A stretch of DNA of 64,000 bases from Rutstroemia sp. NJR-2017a BVV2 (lineage: Eukaryota; Ascomycota; Leotiomycetes; Helotiales; Rutstroemiaceae), in the NCBI GenBank assembly GCA_002946415.1, contig NJPS01000045.1, forward strand, positions 434,001-498,000. Reading direction: 5' to 3'. Positions within the stretch are counted from its first letter, which is position 1; every line of letters starts with the position of its first letter. The notes under the pieces are model-generated. The model saw only the letters and a list, made by a program, of their open reading frames with translations. It had not been told where the DNA came from and did not search any database. A program made the position numbers and the translations under genes. Of the stretch, positions 49,186-60,130 are shown piece after piece.

Positions 49186-50685
49186 ATGGGTGACGCTGGT
49201 GGAAGTTCCAGCTGGGATCCGAATGGGCAGAACGGACAGCAAGCACCATACGGAACTCTCGGCCCAAGTAGTTCTGGAGAAGCTCAAGCTACAGCAACAC
49301 AGGCACCGGCACCATACTATACTACACCAACGAGCGTATATCAGTCGATATCGACGTCGGCTGTTACATATCCGTCTGCAATCGCTTCAACACCATTAAG
49401 CCAGACAAGTTCTCCCTTCCCCACATCTTCAGCATCTACATTCTCCACGTCGCTGTTAAGCCGGACAACATCTTCCTCGCCCACCTCCTCACCATCCACG
49501 CTCACTTCCTCCCCCGCCTCTTCAACATCTACGCTCGTCTCCTCAGCATTAGGCCAGACAACTTCTCCCTCCCCTACCTCCTCACCATCCACCTCCTCAA
49601 CCGGACTATCATCTTCACAACGAACAGCAATAATAGGAGGTATATTTGGTGGCGTGGGAGGAATTCTAATCATATCTGTCCTAGCCATATACTGCCTCCA
49701 AAGGCGAAAAGGCAGAAAGCAAGGCGAAAAAGGACCCGCCGAGCCATCAACCTACAGCCAGGTAAATGATTCATTCGCCGGCGTCTCCTTCGTCAAAAAT
49801 AACAGCCATTTCTCTACACCTCAATACTCCGTCATGAGCGATACATCCTATCAAGGTGCAGGCCAATATATGCATGACGGACAACCCACCCACTTCAACG
49901 TATCCCACGACGCCGCAATGGAAACCGACCAATTCCTCCCTGCATACGAACAACTCCCCACCCCGCACCCCCTCCACCTCGTCTCCACCACCGGAGCAAA
50001 CTCTTTCTCCCCATCCGACCCCTTCGCTTCCCGCCCTACAACGCGCGATCCTTTCACCGACCAAAACCGTCTTAGTCAACACACTATGACCATCTCCGAA
50101 CCAAATACGCCTATTCGACCCCTCCTCCGCCACGACACAATGGGCTTTCCCCTCGATGACGAAGACACCAGTTATCTCGCACAATCTCAATCCCAACCGC
50201 AATTCCCTGCACCCTTCCCCCTCGAACCCCTCTCCCCTCCCCCCACCAGACCTCTCCCCCTCCCCCCCTTCCAATTCCCCGCCCCCCAACGCACATACAC
50301 CAACACCTCCACGCATTCCCGCCCCTCCACCGCCTCTCTCTCCCGCACATCCAGCATCTCCTCCAACGCAACTTTCACCCCCGCATTCGTACAGCTTCTC
50401 AATCGCCAGTCCCAATCCCTATCACAATCCCAACCCCTATCGCAATCTCCACCACAATCTCCACCACCAGCAACCACCCACCTCCACCTTCACCGCCAAC
50501 AAACCAACACCAGTGAATATGAATACGGAGACATTGTATCCCCGCTGAGTATCCAGGGCAATTGGGGCGGGTTCGGGAATGTGGGGTTGAGTCGGAATAC
50601 GAGTCAGCGGACGCAGAGCAGTTTTGCGCCGAGTGTGATTAGTGAGACGGAGTTGGAACGGTTGGGGGTGGGGATGAGGTTTTAG
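49186..50685 (+). CDS. Ser/Thr-rich single-pass membrane protein (Mid2/Wsc-like layout)
   Basis: A single exon of 499 residues, starting at the ATG in a good context (ACAATGG); an upstream GTG in frame is ignored. Residues about 35-145 are Ser/Thr/Pro-rich with degenerate repeats (TSSPFPTSS, TTSSSPTSSP, TTSPSPTSSP), typical of O-mannosylated stalks. One membrane helix follows at about residues 151-173 (AIIGGIFGGVGGILIISVLAIYC), then a basic stop-transfer cluster (QRRKGRKQGEKG) and a long Pro/Ser/Gln-rich cytoplasmic tail. The layout resembles fungal wall-stress sensors, but there is no N-terminal signal peptide and no Wsc or cysteine-rich domain. A membrane sensor is plausible, not shown. Confidence 0.75.
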   Translation: MGDAGGSSSWDPNGQNGQQAPYGTLGPSSSGEAQATATQAPAPYYTTPTSVYQSISTSAVTYPSAIASTPLSQTSSPFPTSSASTFSTSLLSRTTSSSPTSSPSTLTSSPASSTSTLVSSALGQTTSPSPTSSPSTSSTGLSSSQRTAIIGGIFGGVGGILIISVLAIYCLQRRKGRKQGEKGPAEPSTYSQVNDSFAGVSFVKNNSHFSTPQYSVMSDTSYQGAGQYMHDGQPTHFNVSHDAAMETDQFLPAYEQLPTPHPLHLVSTTGANSFSPSDPFASRPTTRDPFTDQNRLSQHTMTISEPNTPIRPLLRHDTMGFPLDDEDTSYLAQSQSQPQFPAPFPLEPLSPPPTRPLPLPPFQFPAPQRTYTNTSTHSRPSTASLSRTSSISSNATFTPAFVQLLNRQSQSLSQSQPLSQSPPQSPPPATTHLHLHRQQTNTSEYEYGDIVSPLSIQGNWGGFGNVGLSRNTSQRTQSSFAPSVISETELERLGVGMRF

Positions 50686-51786
50686 GGGGTGGGATGAGAT
50701 GGGACGAGAAGGGGGATGGGATGGGATAATAGGGATGAGATGGGATGGGATGATGGGGATGGGATGAGAGGAGGGATAAACACGTACGCACGCAAACAAA
50801 CCGGTAGTTTGCTAAACGAAAAAGCAACGAACCTATGGGTATAACCGAACACGCATCCAGGAGCACGAAGACCTTACATTACAGTACAGCGCTTGTACAC
50901 GAAGACAAACTCTCAAAACATCAGACCGGGGAAAAGTCCGTCCAATAAGATACGGACGTATACATATAACGAAGATGGCGGTGGAGGATAATGGAAGGGG
51001 ATATGGATAGGAAAGGTTTGGTGGTGGAAATGGGACGAAGAAATGAATAACCTTTCGTTCAACTATGTATCTATCTATCTATCCGCATATAAGCATTTTC
51101 AGGCGCAAGCAAGCAAGGAATGAAAGGAGCAAAGGAAGGAAGAGGGGCGTTAAAGGCTTAATCAACTCACCAACTAGCAAATCAATCAAGAATATAACGA
51201 AGCAAAGATATGTTTTCAGTATTCACGCTACTCGCAGCAGATGGAAGAGAGATAGATGTCAAATCTATGCACTCTGCAGTATCAATCGTCCCAATGTAAC
51301 AGAATACAATACATACCACAGGACCAAATGCAGATACAGTAACGCAGCTATAGGTGAACTTTTTTTACGTATCGAATTCACGCTTACAGCAACCTTAAAT
51401 GCCGCTATTTTCTTTCACCATGATCACGATCACGATCACCGTCACCATCAATCAATCTTTCAGCCAATCAACCAAATCCTAATATCATACATACATACAT
51501 ATTTCCCCTAATACCACCCACCCATTATTAGCACCCTTTCTTGCTTTCCACTTCTCCCACCATTTTAAACCTCGAGACATAATTTTCCAATTATGAATGA
51601 GTAGAATACACCGATACGTTTCTCCCAGCCGTTTCATCGACCAACCAACCAACCAACCATGGAGGCACATATGCTGTGCTGCTCTATGCTCCTGCTATAT
51701 ATTTCACTTCACTATAGAAGGATAATACACACGCCCTAGATCCGATATAATCCCCGCTCCCATCCTCCTCTCCCCCCACACCCCAA
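50686..51786. other. Convergent 3' region between the Ser/Thr-rich protein gene and CWH43
   Basis: 1.1 kb without a gene. GGGAT/GAGAT pentamer-type repeats occupy 50688-50772, followed by AT-rich sequence with CATA repeats (about 51486-51501) and CCAA repeats (about 51641-51658). Confidence 0.5.
50688..50772 (+). repeat. Degenerate GGGAT minisatellite
   Basis: About fifteen GGGAT/GAGAT-like units immediately after the stop of the Ser/Thr-rich protein gene; simple-sequence expansion. Confidence 0.7.
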
Positions 51787-54700
51787 TTAAGCATAATACC
51801 TCGGCTCATCAAAAACATGGTACCTATGCCCTCTAACACCCTCGCCCCTAAACAACGCCGGGAACCTCTCCCCTTCGGGAACCACTTCCTCCGCCAACAT
51901 CTTATTCCTCTCCTGCTCGCTCGCACTCTCCTTCTCCCCCACCTTAAACTTCCCAACCTGGATCTCCGTATCCGTAATCGTAGATCTGGAAACCCTCGCA
52001 TACGCGGTCCTCCTCAGACCTTTATAAAGAATATACTCACACCATCTATCCCAATCACTCGGATCGATATCATGCATACCCGATCGTTCGCTCACGTACG
52101 TATTATAGTTACCCTCTAGCGGTTTCGTAACGAGGTACGAGAGCAGAATCGACGGGTTTGTCGAAGCGCCCATCAGATCGGCGAGGTACTCGGACTGGAG
52201 TCTGCGGTCCTCGGGATCTTCTTCCTGGCCTGAATGGAAGACGAATACATCGACCATTTCGCCATAAACATCCAGCGTAGCGGCAATTGCCGGAGCGAGC
52301 TCGCCCACGGGGGAAGGCAGGAGATGGTGCGTTGAGTTGAGGATGGGGAATTTAGAGAGTAAAGCGCAGCCCCAGGTGTGTTTGTTAGGGCCTGGTCCGT
52401 AGTCGACGTACATGCCGAGATCTTCGGCGAGGAATTGCGTGGTGTCGCGGTTGCCCATGATGATGCGTTGGAGGTCGGATTCGAGGAGCCCGATGACGTC
52501 GATTTCGAGTTCTTTGATGACATCACGCATGCGATATTCCGAGGACCACATGTCGTTGTCGAGACTGAAGTGAATGGTCCAGATACCTGCTGTGAAGATC
52601 TTCTCGTCTTTGTGGTATGGAACGTAGTCGTAAGTGGGGAATCGCAGGTATGCGGTTGAGACTGAAACCAGTTGAAGAGCGACCATGACATAGAGGTAGT
52701 AGAGACGCTGTTTTCGCGCATTGAGATAGGCGTTGAACCGTTTTCGTTGGGCAGCCGGAGTTGAAGAGACTGTCGCGAAGACACCGCACCCAATCAACAG
52801 CATTGTCGTGGTCATGACCCAATCCGTATGCTCGCGTACAAGTGGTCCACCAGGGACGAAAGCATAGGCTACAACCCAAACATGGAACAGGACCATGAAA
52901 TTATATACCAAGAAACCGATGCCGAAAGTTTTAGCAGGGCTTTTTCGAGCCGCAGAGCCAAGGAGTGGTACTGATGCTGCCATGAGGTAGACAGTCAATA
53001 TTAAGGCACCATAATATCCTTTCCAGTGGCTATAGAGCGTGAGCATGGCAGCACCAACGCATCCCAAGCCGTACATAGTCCAGCTACGTGCTAATGATTC
53101 GTTGAAAAGTCCAAGGACAAGACCAGCTCCCATGGCAGCGATCGTCCACGCACCATGAGGTGCTGAAATTGGACCGCGAACTGGGTAACCTTCCCACACC
53201 CACAGAATCATTGTGCTGGAATCTGAAAGCAATGAATGCAGAGCGAAGAAGAGACCACCTATACCAAGCCCTGCAAGAACTGATGACCCTTCATTTCGAC
53301 CTTGGACCGAAAGCTCATTTCCCGCTACTGGCGCTTTTCGTGTAGAGCGCAGAACGGCAAAAACGGCAATGATGAAACCATACCCGTTCAAGCCACCATT
53401 TTCGGCATGCGACGTTGGCCAGACAGGATTGTTTGTGTGAAACATAAACTTGACGACACTAGATGCGAGGAGACCAATAGTCCAAGCAGATATTCTAGAT
53501 TCTAGACGACCAGGTTGCCCTGCTTCCGCATACCAAGTAGCAGCCCATGAAAGGCATGACATCCAGATAGCGAAGCCAACAGTGAATAGTCTAGGCGCCG
53601 GACTGGTGATCTGATACGCCAAAAGTCCAACTAATGAAATTAGATGGCACGCTCGAAGGTTTCTGACAACCAGAGTTCGTATCGATCGAATGCCCAACAG
53701 AAACGGCGAAACGGTTGACATCACCATAACTTCATAGCCGGATATACCCATGTGCCATAGAGGGAAGTCTGTTCCGCGTGAGTGGATTGCCAATATTTAT
53801 AATTTTCATTACTTACACCAAACACATATACCAAGAGAAGTCAACATTGACCAAAAGACGAACTAAAATGAGATTAGCAAAAGTTCAAAGTAAAATTCGT
53901 GGGGAGACTTACGCCATTATAGACATCGGCTGCTGCATCAAAAGCTTCAGGCCACGAAAATGATTGGCCAAATACCTGTCCAACCTCCTTGTCTTTTCTA
54001 CTTACCGATTAGCATAGGAATTCCCACAAGGGCTTGGATATCACATACTCCTTCTCAAGAACTTTATCTGCTACCATCTCCGTGTTTCTAAAGATAATAT
54101 ATATTTTAGATATGTTCATATTGTACGATCTTCCCACACAAATGATATACATCTATTTCGGAAGCCAATTGACGTACCCCTTAGACACTCCCTTCACATC
54201 CTTAACAACCAACTCGAATGTCTCGAAATCGAGAGCTGTAACCGCATCGAATGCAACATCGAACAAAATAAGAGCCCATTCGAAGAAGGCGTATGTGGTA
54301 TACGCTAAAATTCACATTAGCATAGTTTCGCTGGTAGAGCTGAGGACTATCTTACCTCCAGCGACTTTGTGAACTTTGTGTTGTATGAAAAAATATACCA
54401 ATGGTACGAGGGTCCCAAAGAAGGACCCCGCAAGGTATTTTCGATATTTAACTGCTCGAGCATTGTTCGGACTCAAAGCCAAACATCCCAGAGTCCATGG
54501 CAAAGTAGCAACTAAGTATGAGATCATAAAAATATCATGCCAATCGTGGTCGTCTGTCGAGGTAACGTATGTCCATCCACCACAGGTGAATGTCCGGAAA
54601 ACACCCATAAACGCAACGAATTTAGGAAGAGTCGCGTTCTTTCGCGCAGTGAGAAGATACCATAATCCAACCAGAGCAAATCTAGGACCTTTGCATAATG

Positions 54701-55052
54701 TCAGACGCGTATAAACCCGCATAGCTGTCCTTTCAACATACCAGATGTAATGGCTATAAAGATCATGAAAAAAGAGCGTTCCGGGTATCGGTCCCCAATT
54801 GTCGCAGACACTGAAGGGAACCACTCGTCCGGATATCCATAGTATTCATTCTGAACGATCTTGTGGTAATGTAGTGACACGCCGACGATAAGTGCGCTTA
54901 TGAAGGCAGCTGTGAGTCACTGTTAGCAATTTCAAATGGCTAAGAAAATAATGTTGAGTGGCCTCACCATATGCGATAGCAGTATGAGCCCATGACACCC
55001 ATTTTCCAGAGAAAGCGAACACAACGTCGCCGTCCTTAAATTTGGGTGCCAT
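51787..55052 (-). CDS. CWH43: Cwh43, GPI-anchor ceramide remodelling protein
   Basis: Eight exons, complement(51787..53768, 53817..53862, 53913..53997, 54049..54087, 54178..54304, 54356..54688, 54742..54909, 54968..55052), encode 954 residues, essentially the length of yeast Cwh43. Cwh43 installs ceramide in GPI anchors in the ER. The N-terminal half is a multi-pass membrane region (Frag1/DRAM-like at the start), then the conserved [12 protein letters not shown] and about ten further helices. The C-terminal part, from about residue 700, is an exonuclease-endonuclease-phosphatase-like domain. Exon 4 from the end is only 39 nt, and two others are 46 and 85 nt. All junctions are GT-AG, and the phases close exactly. 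The gene shares a 437-bp divergent promoter with UTP6. Confidence 0.92.
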
Positions 55053-55489
55053 CTGTGATAGGATATCACTTTCCTATGCGAAATTTCTCATTCAAACGAA
55101 TGTTGTCCGGAGCATCCGAAAAGGTTGATAGTTTGAATGCAGGTCCTTTAAGTATAAATATTGGGAAGGATTGTGGAAGTAAGGTACGGACAAGAAGGCT
55201 GACTACTCCGAAAAGCCGAGGGCGCTAACGATATCGATTGGACCCCCCTCCAAGGTTATCGTTGCACGTTGCAGGCAGCAAATCGCAATTTCTTCCTTTC
55301 TGTGGTGGAGCTGTCTGAATTGTGCTCAATGCGCAACGCGTCAGTGGTTGAAATGACGCTAGTATCCCTGCCGTCGGACTAAGATCAATGCTACTTAGGG
55401 CAGACGGAATATTGTATCTCCGAGCATCAGAAATATTGGAAGAATTTCGAGAATTTCTAGTTGACAAGACAATCCTCGAGAATTATAAA
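55053..55489. other. Bidirectional promoter CWH43/UTP6
   Basis: 437 bp between divergent starts. The last 102 bp are also open in frame with UTP6 from an ATG at 55388, but the family begins at the later ATG. Confidence 0.6.
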
Positions 55490-56769
55490 ATGTCGGGCGC
55501 AAACGATAAGGCAAGATTCTATCTCGAGCAATCCGTTCCTCAGTTACAGGAATTCGAGCAAAAGAAGATATTTACCAAGGTTAGTTCACCAATTTCCATC
55601 CTTTGCCCCAATTTAGCTTTGCGCAAGAGCAGTTTCTAACGAGAAATTTCCTCTAGGATGAAATTCGAACTTTAGTCAAGAAGCGCTCCGATTTCGAACA
55701 CAGGGTATTGGTGAGGGGCTCAAAAGCTGTCGATTATGCAAGATATGCAGCGTGGGAAATAAGTTTGGAGCAACTTCGTCAAAAAAGATGTAAACGAATG
55801 CGCATCAAGGGCAGCTCGGCACACACAGGACAAGCGCGCATCTTCAACATATTCGAGCGAGGTGTGAAGAAACATCCGGGGGACTTAGCATTATGGATGT
55901 CATATTTGGAGTTTGCCCGAAACGCGAAGGCTACAAAGAAGTTCAAGGCCATCTTGACTGCTGCGATACGATTACATCCCACCAAGCCGGAATTATGGTT
56001 ATACGCGGCAAAATGGGCATTGGAGTTGGAAGCTGATATGAATGAGGCGAGGAGTTATATGCAGAGAGGAACCAGGTTCTGTACTATGAGTAAGGATCTG
56101 TGGATTGAGTATGCGAAATTGGAGATGATCTATCTGGCGAAGATCGCAATGCGGAGGAAGATTCTTGGTCTTGATATTGATAGAGCGATCGAAGCACCAA
56201 AGGAGATAGAGGAGCCAGCTACAGAATCCGGATTCGAGACCTCACAAGATGTGATTGCCATTCCCGAATTCCAGGACAACACAATGCAACCCAGTATGAT
56301 GGCAAAGGTTGGAGTGGACAAAGAAGCGGCTCAAGACCCCATGAATACTCCAGCGCTCAACGGTGCAATTCCTCTCGCCATTTTCGACGTCGCTCGAAAA
56401 CAGCCATTTTTCACACCGGCAGCAGCCGAAGACTTCTTCGATATGTTTGCTGCCTTCACTCAAGTTCGATGCCTACCCAGGATTCTTCAGCATGTTTTGG
56501 ATTGCATGCGGGAATCATATGCGAAGGAGCCATCAACGTGTAATTGTTATGTTCGCCAACCTTTGATCGGAATCGATCATAACTCACCCGAGTTCGCTGT
56601 GGCGCTTGGTTCATCGCTGAACAGATTGAAGGAATCAATGGAGGTTACGAACAATAAGACTCAATTATCAATGAAGACGAAAGCATGGATAGAAGGAATA
56701 CTGAAATACAGTGACCTTGATCCGGCAATTAAAACTGTGCTGGAACATACTGCGAGGAAGTTGGAGTAA
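55490..56769 (+). CDS. UTP6: U3 snoRNP / SSU processome protein Utp6
   Basis: Exons 55490..55579 and 55657..56769 encode 400 residues, slightly shorter than yeast Utp6. Utp6 belongs to the UtpB module of the SSU processome and is needed for early pre-18S cleavage in the nucleolus. The N-terminus (ARFYLEQSVPQLQEFEQKKIFTK, EIRTLVKKRSDFEHRV) is the family signature. HAT repeats follow (ALWMSYLEFARNAKATKKFKAIL, PELWLYAAKWALELEADMNEAR, KDLWIEYAKLEMIYL). The middle, about residues 175-240, is less conserved. The intron 55580-55656 (GTTAGT...CTCTAG) joins in phase 0. An in-frame upstream ATG at 55388 would add 34 residues. Confidence 0.92.
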
Positions 56770-57790
56770 AAGGAGAATTCTAGAAGGGGAAGAGATGTAA
56801 ATCAAGCCAGAATAGGTCATATAGTTATCACACTTTGATGGAGTTAGGTTGTCCGTTTGGAGCGTACATATATGTACTGGTCGTCCGTTTGCTACATTTA
56901 GTCGTGCGCATTTTTACAACGGGGAAAAAAGTGCAAATAATACCAAGGTCTCAGGTTCATCTATGCCATCTTCTCTTTGCATGCTGCCCCTTTGTACATC
57001 GCTAATGGCCAATCCAGTACGAGATCAGAAGATTATCACACAACCTGATGGCAACGCATAGGGTCTACCTAAGATTACAATCATCTCGCATCTCATCTTA
57101 GAAGCCATTCCGGGCTCACCACATTCGTGTATTTTCCTGTATACCATCCTTCAGTTTCTTGTCCCCCGTTATCTGTCTCATCGCCGACGCCAACTATTCT
57201 CAATTCATCTGCATTCATGTCATGTCCCAGCGGAATAGTGAATACCTGCAATGTGCAGTTCGATCAGGGAAAAGTACCAACGTACAGTCTTGTAGCAAGG
57301 AGATATAGATGAGAAGGGTGTGTTCAGCCTGGTACATATGCACAACGTTGGTGGTATATTCTGGATTGGGATTTGAAGTGGTAGGTTTGCAAGCTGATGC
57401 TGTCAATGCAGAGGAAGGCATGCGCTTCGAATAGCTAAAGAGAATATCGATGTATTAGAAGTGTTACTGTGATAGTAATGATCATTAAAACGGACCTAGA
57501 TAATAATAACCCCGTGGGCCGTGGATTAAACATAACATGATTCTTGAAAATTCATTCCTGTCCCCACAACACCGTGATCGAGAAAACACACTTATCAATA
57601 GTCGCCTGAAAAAGCATCGTGTCTGTTTGCAATATTGGTAGGCGCCGAGGTCGCGCATATCGGCTAATACCCTCTGCGAATCTCTCTTTCAATTTGTGTC
57701 CGCTTTTTGTAGGTATGCGCGAGCGCTTTCTCTAAGGATCTCCCAAGGGCACGGTTCCTAACCACCTCTACTTTTGCCCTCTTCCCATCA
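56770..57790. other. Convergent 3' region after UTP6
   Basis: 1.0 kb between the stops of UTP6 and the minus-strand hypothetical gene. I see no gene or RNA signature. Short frames (about 60-70 codons) are not supported. Confidence 0.5.
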
Positions 57791-58573
57791 TCATCTAATT
57801 CCGAAAACCGCCTCGAATGGTGCGCTACTCCAAGTTTTGAACTGCATGATGATCAGCTTGTTCACCTTTTGGCCACTTGCAAGGCCGGTATACAGCGCTT
57901 CAAGCTTGCTTTCCTTCACATTAGGATGCATCCGATGGAAATAGGTCTTTGAACCACCGATCGCCGTTCGAGCAGCTCCATGCACAACCATACCTAATGT
58001 CTCCCAGGCGTCTCTAGCTGGGTCACCTTTGACATCCGAGGATATTTCAAGGAAGCCGTTGTGACCGTCTGTATCTCTAGCAAAGACTGATGTGCGTACT
58101 TTCTGCTGGATCGTGGCAGGCATAGAGACACACAACTTGTCTAGAGGATACTCGATGGTGAGCTTCGAAGATTCCCTGAATGTCCATTAAAATTTAACCC
58201 AATGCTCTGGAGATCCCAATTCAACTCACCTTGTTATTTTCGCCGGCTTCCTTGGAATTTTCTCAGGCCGGAAATCTCTATACCACTCCCGAAGATCCTC
58301 GACCACTTTCTTTTGACCAACAAATTTAACCTTAGCATATCTCCTCCGAAATTGTCTACCCAAGGAGTGGTTCTTCTCAGGTACTAAGCAGCATACTGGT
58401 GTGAATTGTCGAAACATTTTTAGGAAGTGGTCCAAATGTTGCTCTGGATAACGTGTGTAGGTGCTATTTATGTAACAACCCCGCACTCTGGTCCCTCGAT
58501 CGATCACATTGGTGGCTGAGACATTTAAGGGTTTGGTGCGTTCCTTGCGAGCGTCTACAATTATGATAGACAT
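57791..58573 (-). CDS. Hypothetical protein, 242 residues, unknown family
   Basis: Exons complement(57791..58175, 58230..58573) encode 242 residues. The 54-bp intron (GTGAGT...TTCAG) joins in phase 2. The protein is basic in the middle (GRQFRRRYAKVKFVGQKKVVEDLREWYRDF) and has several Cys in the N-terminal half, with an alpha/beta-looking C-terminal half. No signal peptide or membrane segment is seen. An ATG at 58624 would add 17 residues. It lies 83 bp (33 bp with the longer start) downstream of the release-factor gene on the same strand, unusually close for this window. I do not recognise it. Confidence 0.65.
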
Positions 58574-58656
58574 TTTCGTACAGAAAAATAAGTAATTCTG
58601 TACTCGGTGACCAGAAGTAAACATTCTTCAAGAAGTTCGAAGGAATTCAGAATACT

Positions 58657-59551
58657 CTAAAAGTCACTGCTACCCTTTCGAGACTTCTTCTTGTCGCTAT
58701 GTTGCTTTTTCATCCTAAGCCTTGCAGCATTTCCAGCCGCCTTCCTGCAAAGCATGTTAGCACAATGAACACAATGAGCACAACACAACGTGAAAGCCAG
58801 CCTTGGCTCCTGAGATCATCTCTACATAACAGTCCGCACCAGCTCGTCTCTCCTGACAATCATCAAACCTCGCGCATTTCAGATATCATATAACGCCACG
58901 GAACATTGCCGCTCCCCCATGAAATGCAACTCGGTGTAAGAGTAGACAGAAGAAGATATTGCCACTCACAATTGCTCAACTTTTTTCTTCTGCTCGGCTG
59001 GTGTTACACCGGGTACAGATGCTTTGTATATACGCTTAATCTCCTCATGTAGCCTTCGATATGTCTCTTCCTTGTTGTCTACCTGACCCCTGTTGCTATC
59101 GCACTGGATCAGAATAGAATGAGACGAAGCTACATAGTACGAGCTATGAAGTAATTCACGATGAATCACCTTCGGCATGACGCTTTCAAGGGACTTCATC
59201 GGCCATACTGTAGTCGCTTTTGAACTCGTTCTATAATGATTTAGTAGCTATACTTGCAATTCTTGGTGAAGTGACGTACTTGTTCGTTTTTTGACCCCCC
59301 GGACCAGAAGATGCAGAAAATGTGGTCTTGGCCATTTTCTCAGGTATAGTGGAAACATCGAAGGCAGTGAACCACTTTCTGGCAATATCAAACTCGGCCT
59401 CGTCATCCGCATTAGGCTGGCCTTTGGAGGTAAATGTTCTGCAGTTGTATAGAAGCCCTGAATTGCCTTGCAACGATAACGTATAAAATGGCCGGATGAT
59501 GGGCCTATGAGAGAACACAGGTGTTCGAGAGAAGATGCTGTTGAAACTCAT
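58657..59551 (-). CDS. RSO55: Mitochondrial peptide-chain release-factor-like protein (GGQ domain, Rso55/MTRFR type)
   Basis: Exons complement(58657..58744, 58970..59230, 59280..59551) encode 206 residues. Residues 78-92 carry the RF-1 domain core SASSGPGGQKTNK (GGQ at 85-87), followed across the splice by TSSKATTVW. The C-terminus is a Lys/Arg-rich helix (AARLRMKKQHSDKKKSRKG) as in ribosome-rescue factors. The N-terminal 45 residues lack acidic residues and look like a mitochondrial presequence. Without a codon-recognition domain it should act in rescue of stalled mitoribosomes, as known for the family. Intron 2 is long (225 bp). The ATG at 59551 is chosen because the longer frame begins with TTG. 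Confidence 0.85.
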
Positions 59552-59999
59552 ATCCAGGTCGTCTTTCAGCAACTTGGGGATAGTTTAGACTGGTGAAAGC
59601 AATGATTTCGGAAGGCTACTGTTCGGCGAATGTTTCGAAAGGTGCTTTCCAGTCTGCTTTCCAGTCCATTGACTGTGGCTGGAATCTTGCTACAATTGCT
59701 TCAAAATGGCAATAAATGTTAGCTCGTCGACTCGAGGCGATTTTGAAGTCTTATGTAAGCAGTACTCTCTAAGTTGTCAGAATTAGAACATTATATTACC
59801 GACGATTATAGCTTCATGACTCCCCGCTTGCTTCTTGAGGATTTTCGATTTTTAAATCTTTTGTCATGAATGTGCGGGTTATATATGGATAGAAGTTACC
59901 ACTGGATTAGAAACTGTTGTGTAAGCGCTTCTACGAAAGTATTGATATATTATCATTTTACTTCGCCCTATCATCAAACAGCAGCGTCTTCAGCGCTAA
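59552..59999. other. Intergenic between the release-factor gene and tRNA-Thr
   Basis: 448 bp, upstream of both divergent genes. Moderately AT-rich; nothing else recognised. Confidence 0.5.
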
Positions 60000-60006
60000 G
60001 CCTTCT

Positions 60007-60018
60007 TAGCTCAGTTGG
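60007..60018 (+). promoter_or_regulatory. RNA polymerase III A box
   Basis: TAGCTCAGTTGG fits the A-box consensus and lies wholly upstream of the D-arm insert. Confidence 0.85.
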
Positions 60019-60022
60019 TAGA

Positions 60023-60077
60023 GTCAGTATACCCTTGCTTTGATACCTAACCACATAAATTCTAACATCATCTCCAG
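60023..60077 (+). other. 55-bp spliceosomal-intron-like insert inside the tRNA D-arm
   Basis: It begins GTCAGT, ends TCTCCAG, has a TTCTAAC branch-like site at 60060-60066 (a second CCTAACC earlier) and is as long as ordinary introns in this window. Its exact removal restores the D-stem pair GCTC/GAGC. Canonical tRNA introns sit only at 37/38 in fungi, so this position cannot be served by the tRNA endonuclease in the usual way. Confidence 0.75.
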
Positions 60078-60091
60078 GCGCGACACTAGTA

Positions 60092-60105
60092 ACTCATACT
60101 AAGAA
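60092..60105 (+). other. Canonical 14-nt tRNA intron at position 37/38
   Basis: It lies one base after the anticodon AGU. The ACT at its start, and another ACT within it, can pair with the anticodon as is usual in pre-tRNAs. Confidence 0.75.
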
Positions 60106-60119
60106 ATGTCGAGGTCAAC

Positions 60120-60130
60120 GGTTCGACTCC
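60120..60130 (+). promoter_or_regulatory. RNA polymerase III B box
   Basis: GGTTCGACTCC is a perfect match to the B-box consensus GGTTCGANTCC. Confidence 0.9.

Noticed and set aside
60028..60100. Anticodon stem AGTAT/ATACT with a 65-base loop as an alternative tRNA fold
   Set aside because: It leaves the variable region far too long. The CGACA/TGTCG stem gives a standard 73-nt tRNA with anticodon AGU once both inserts are removed.
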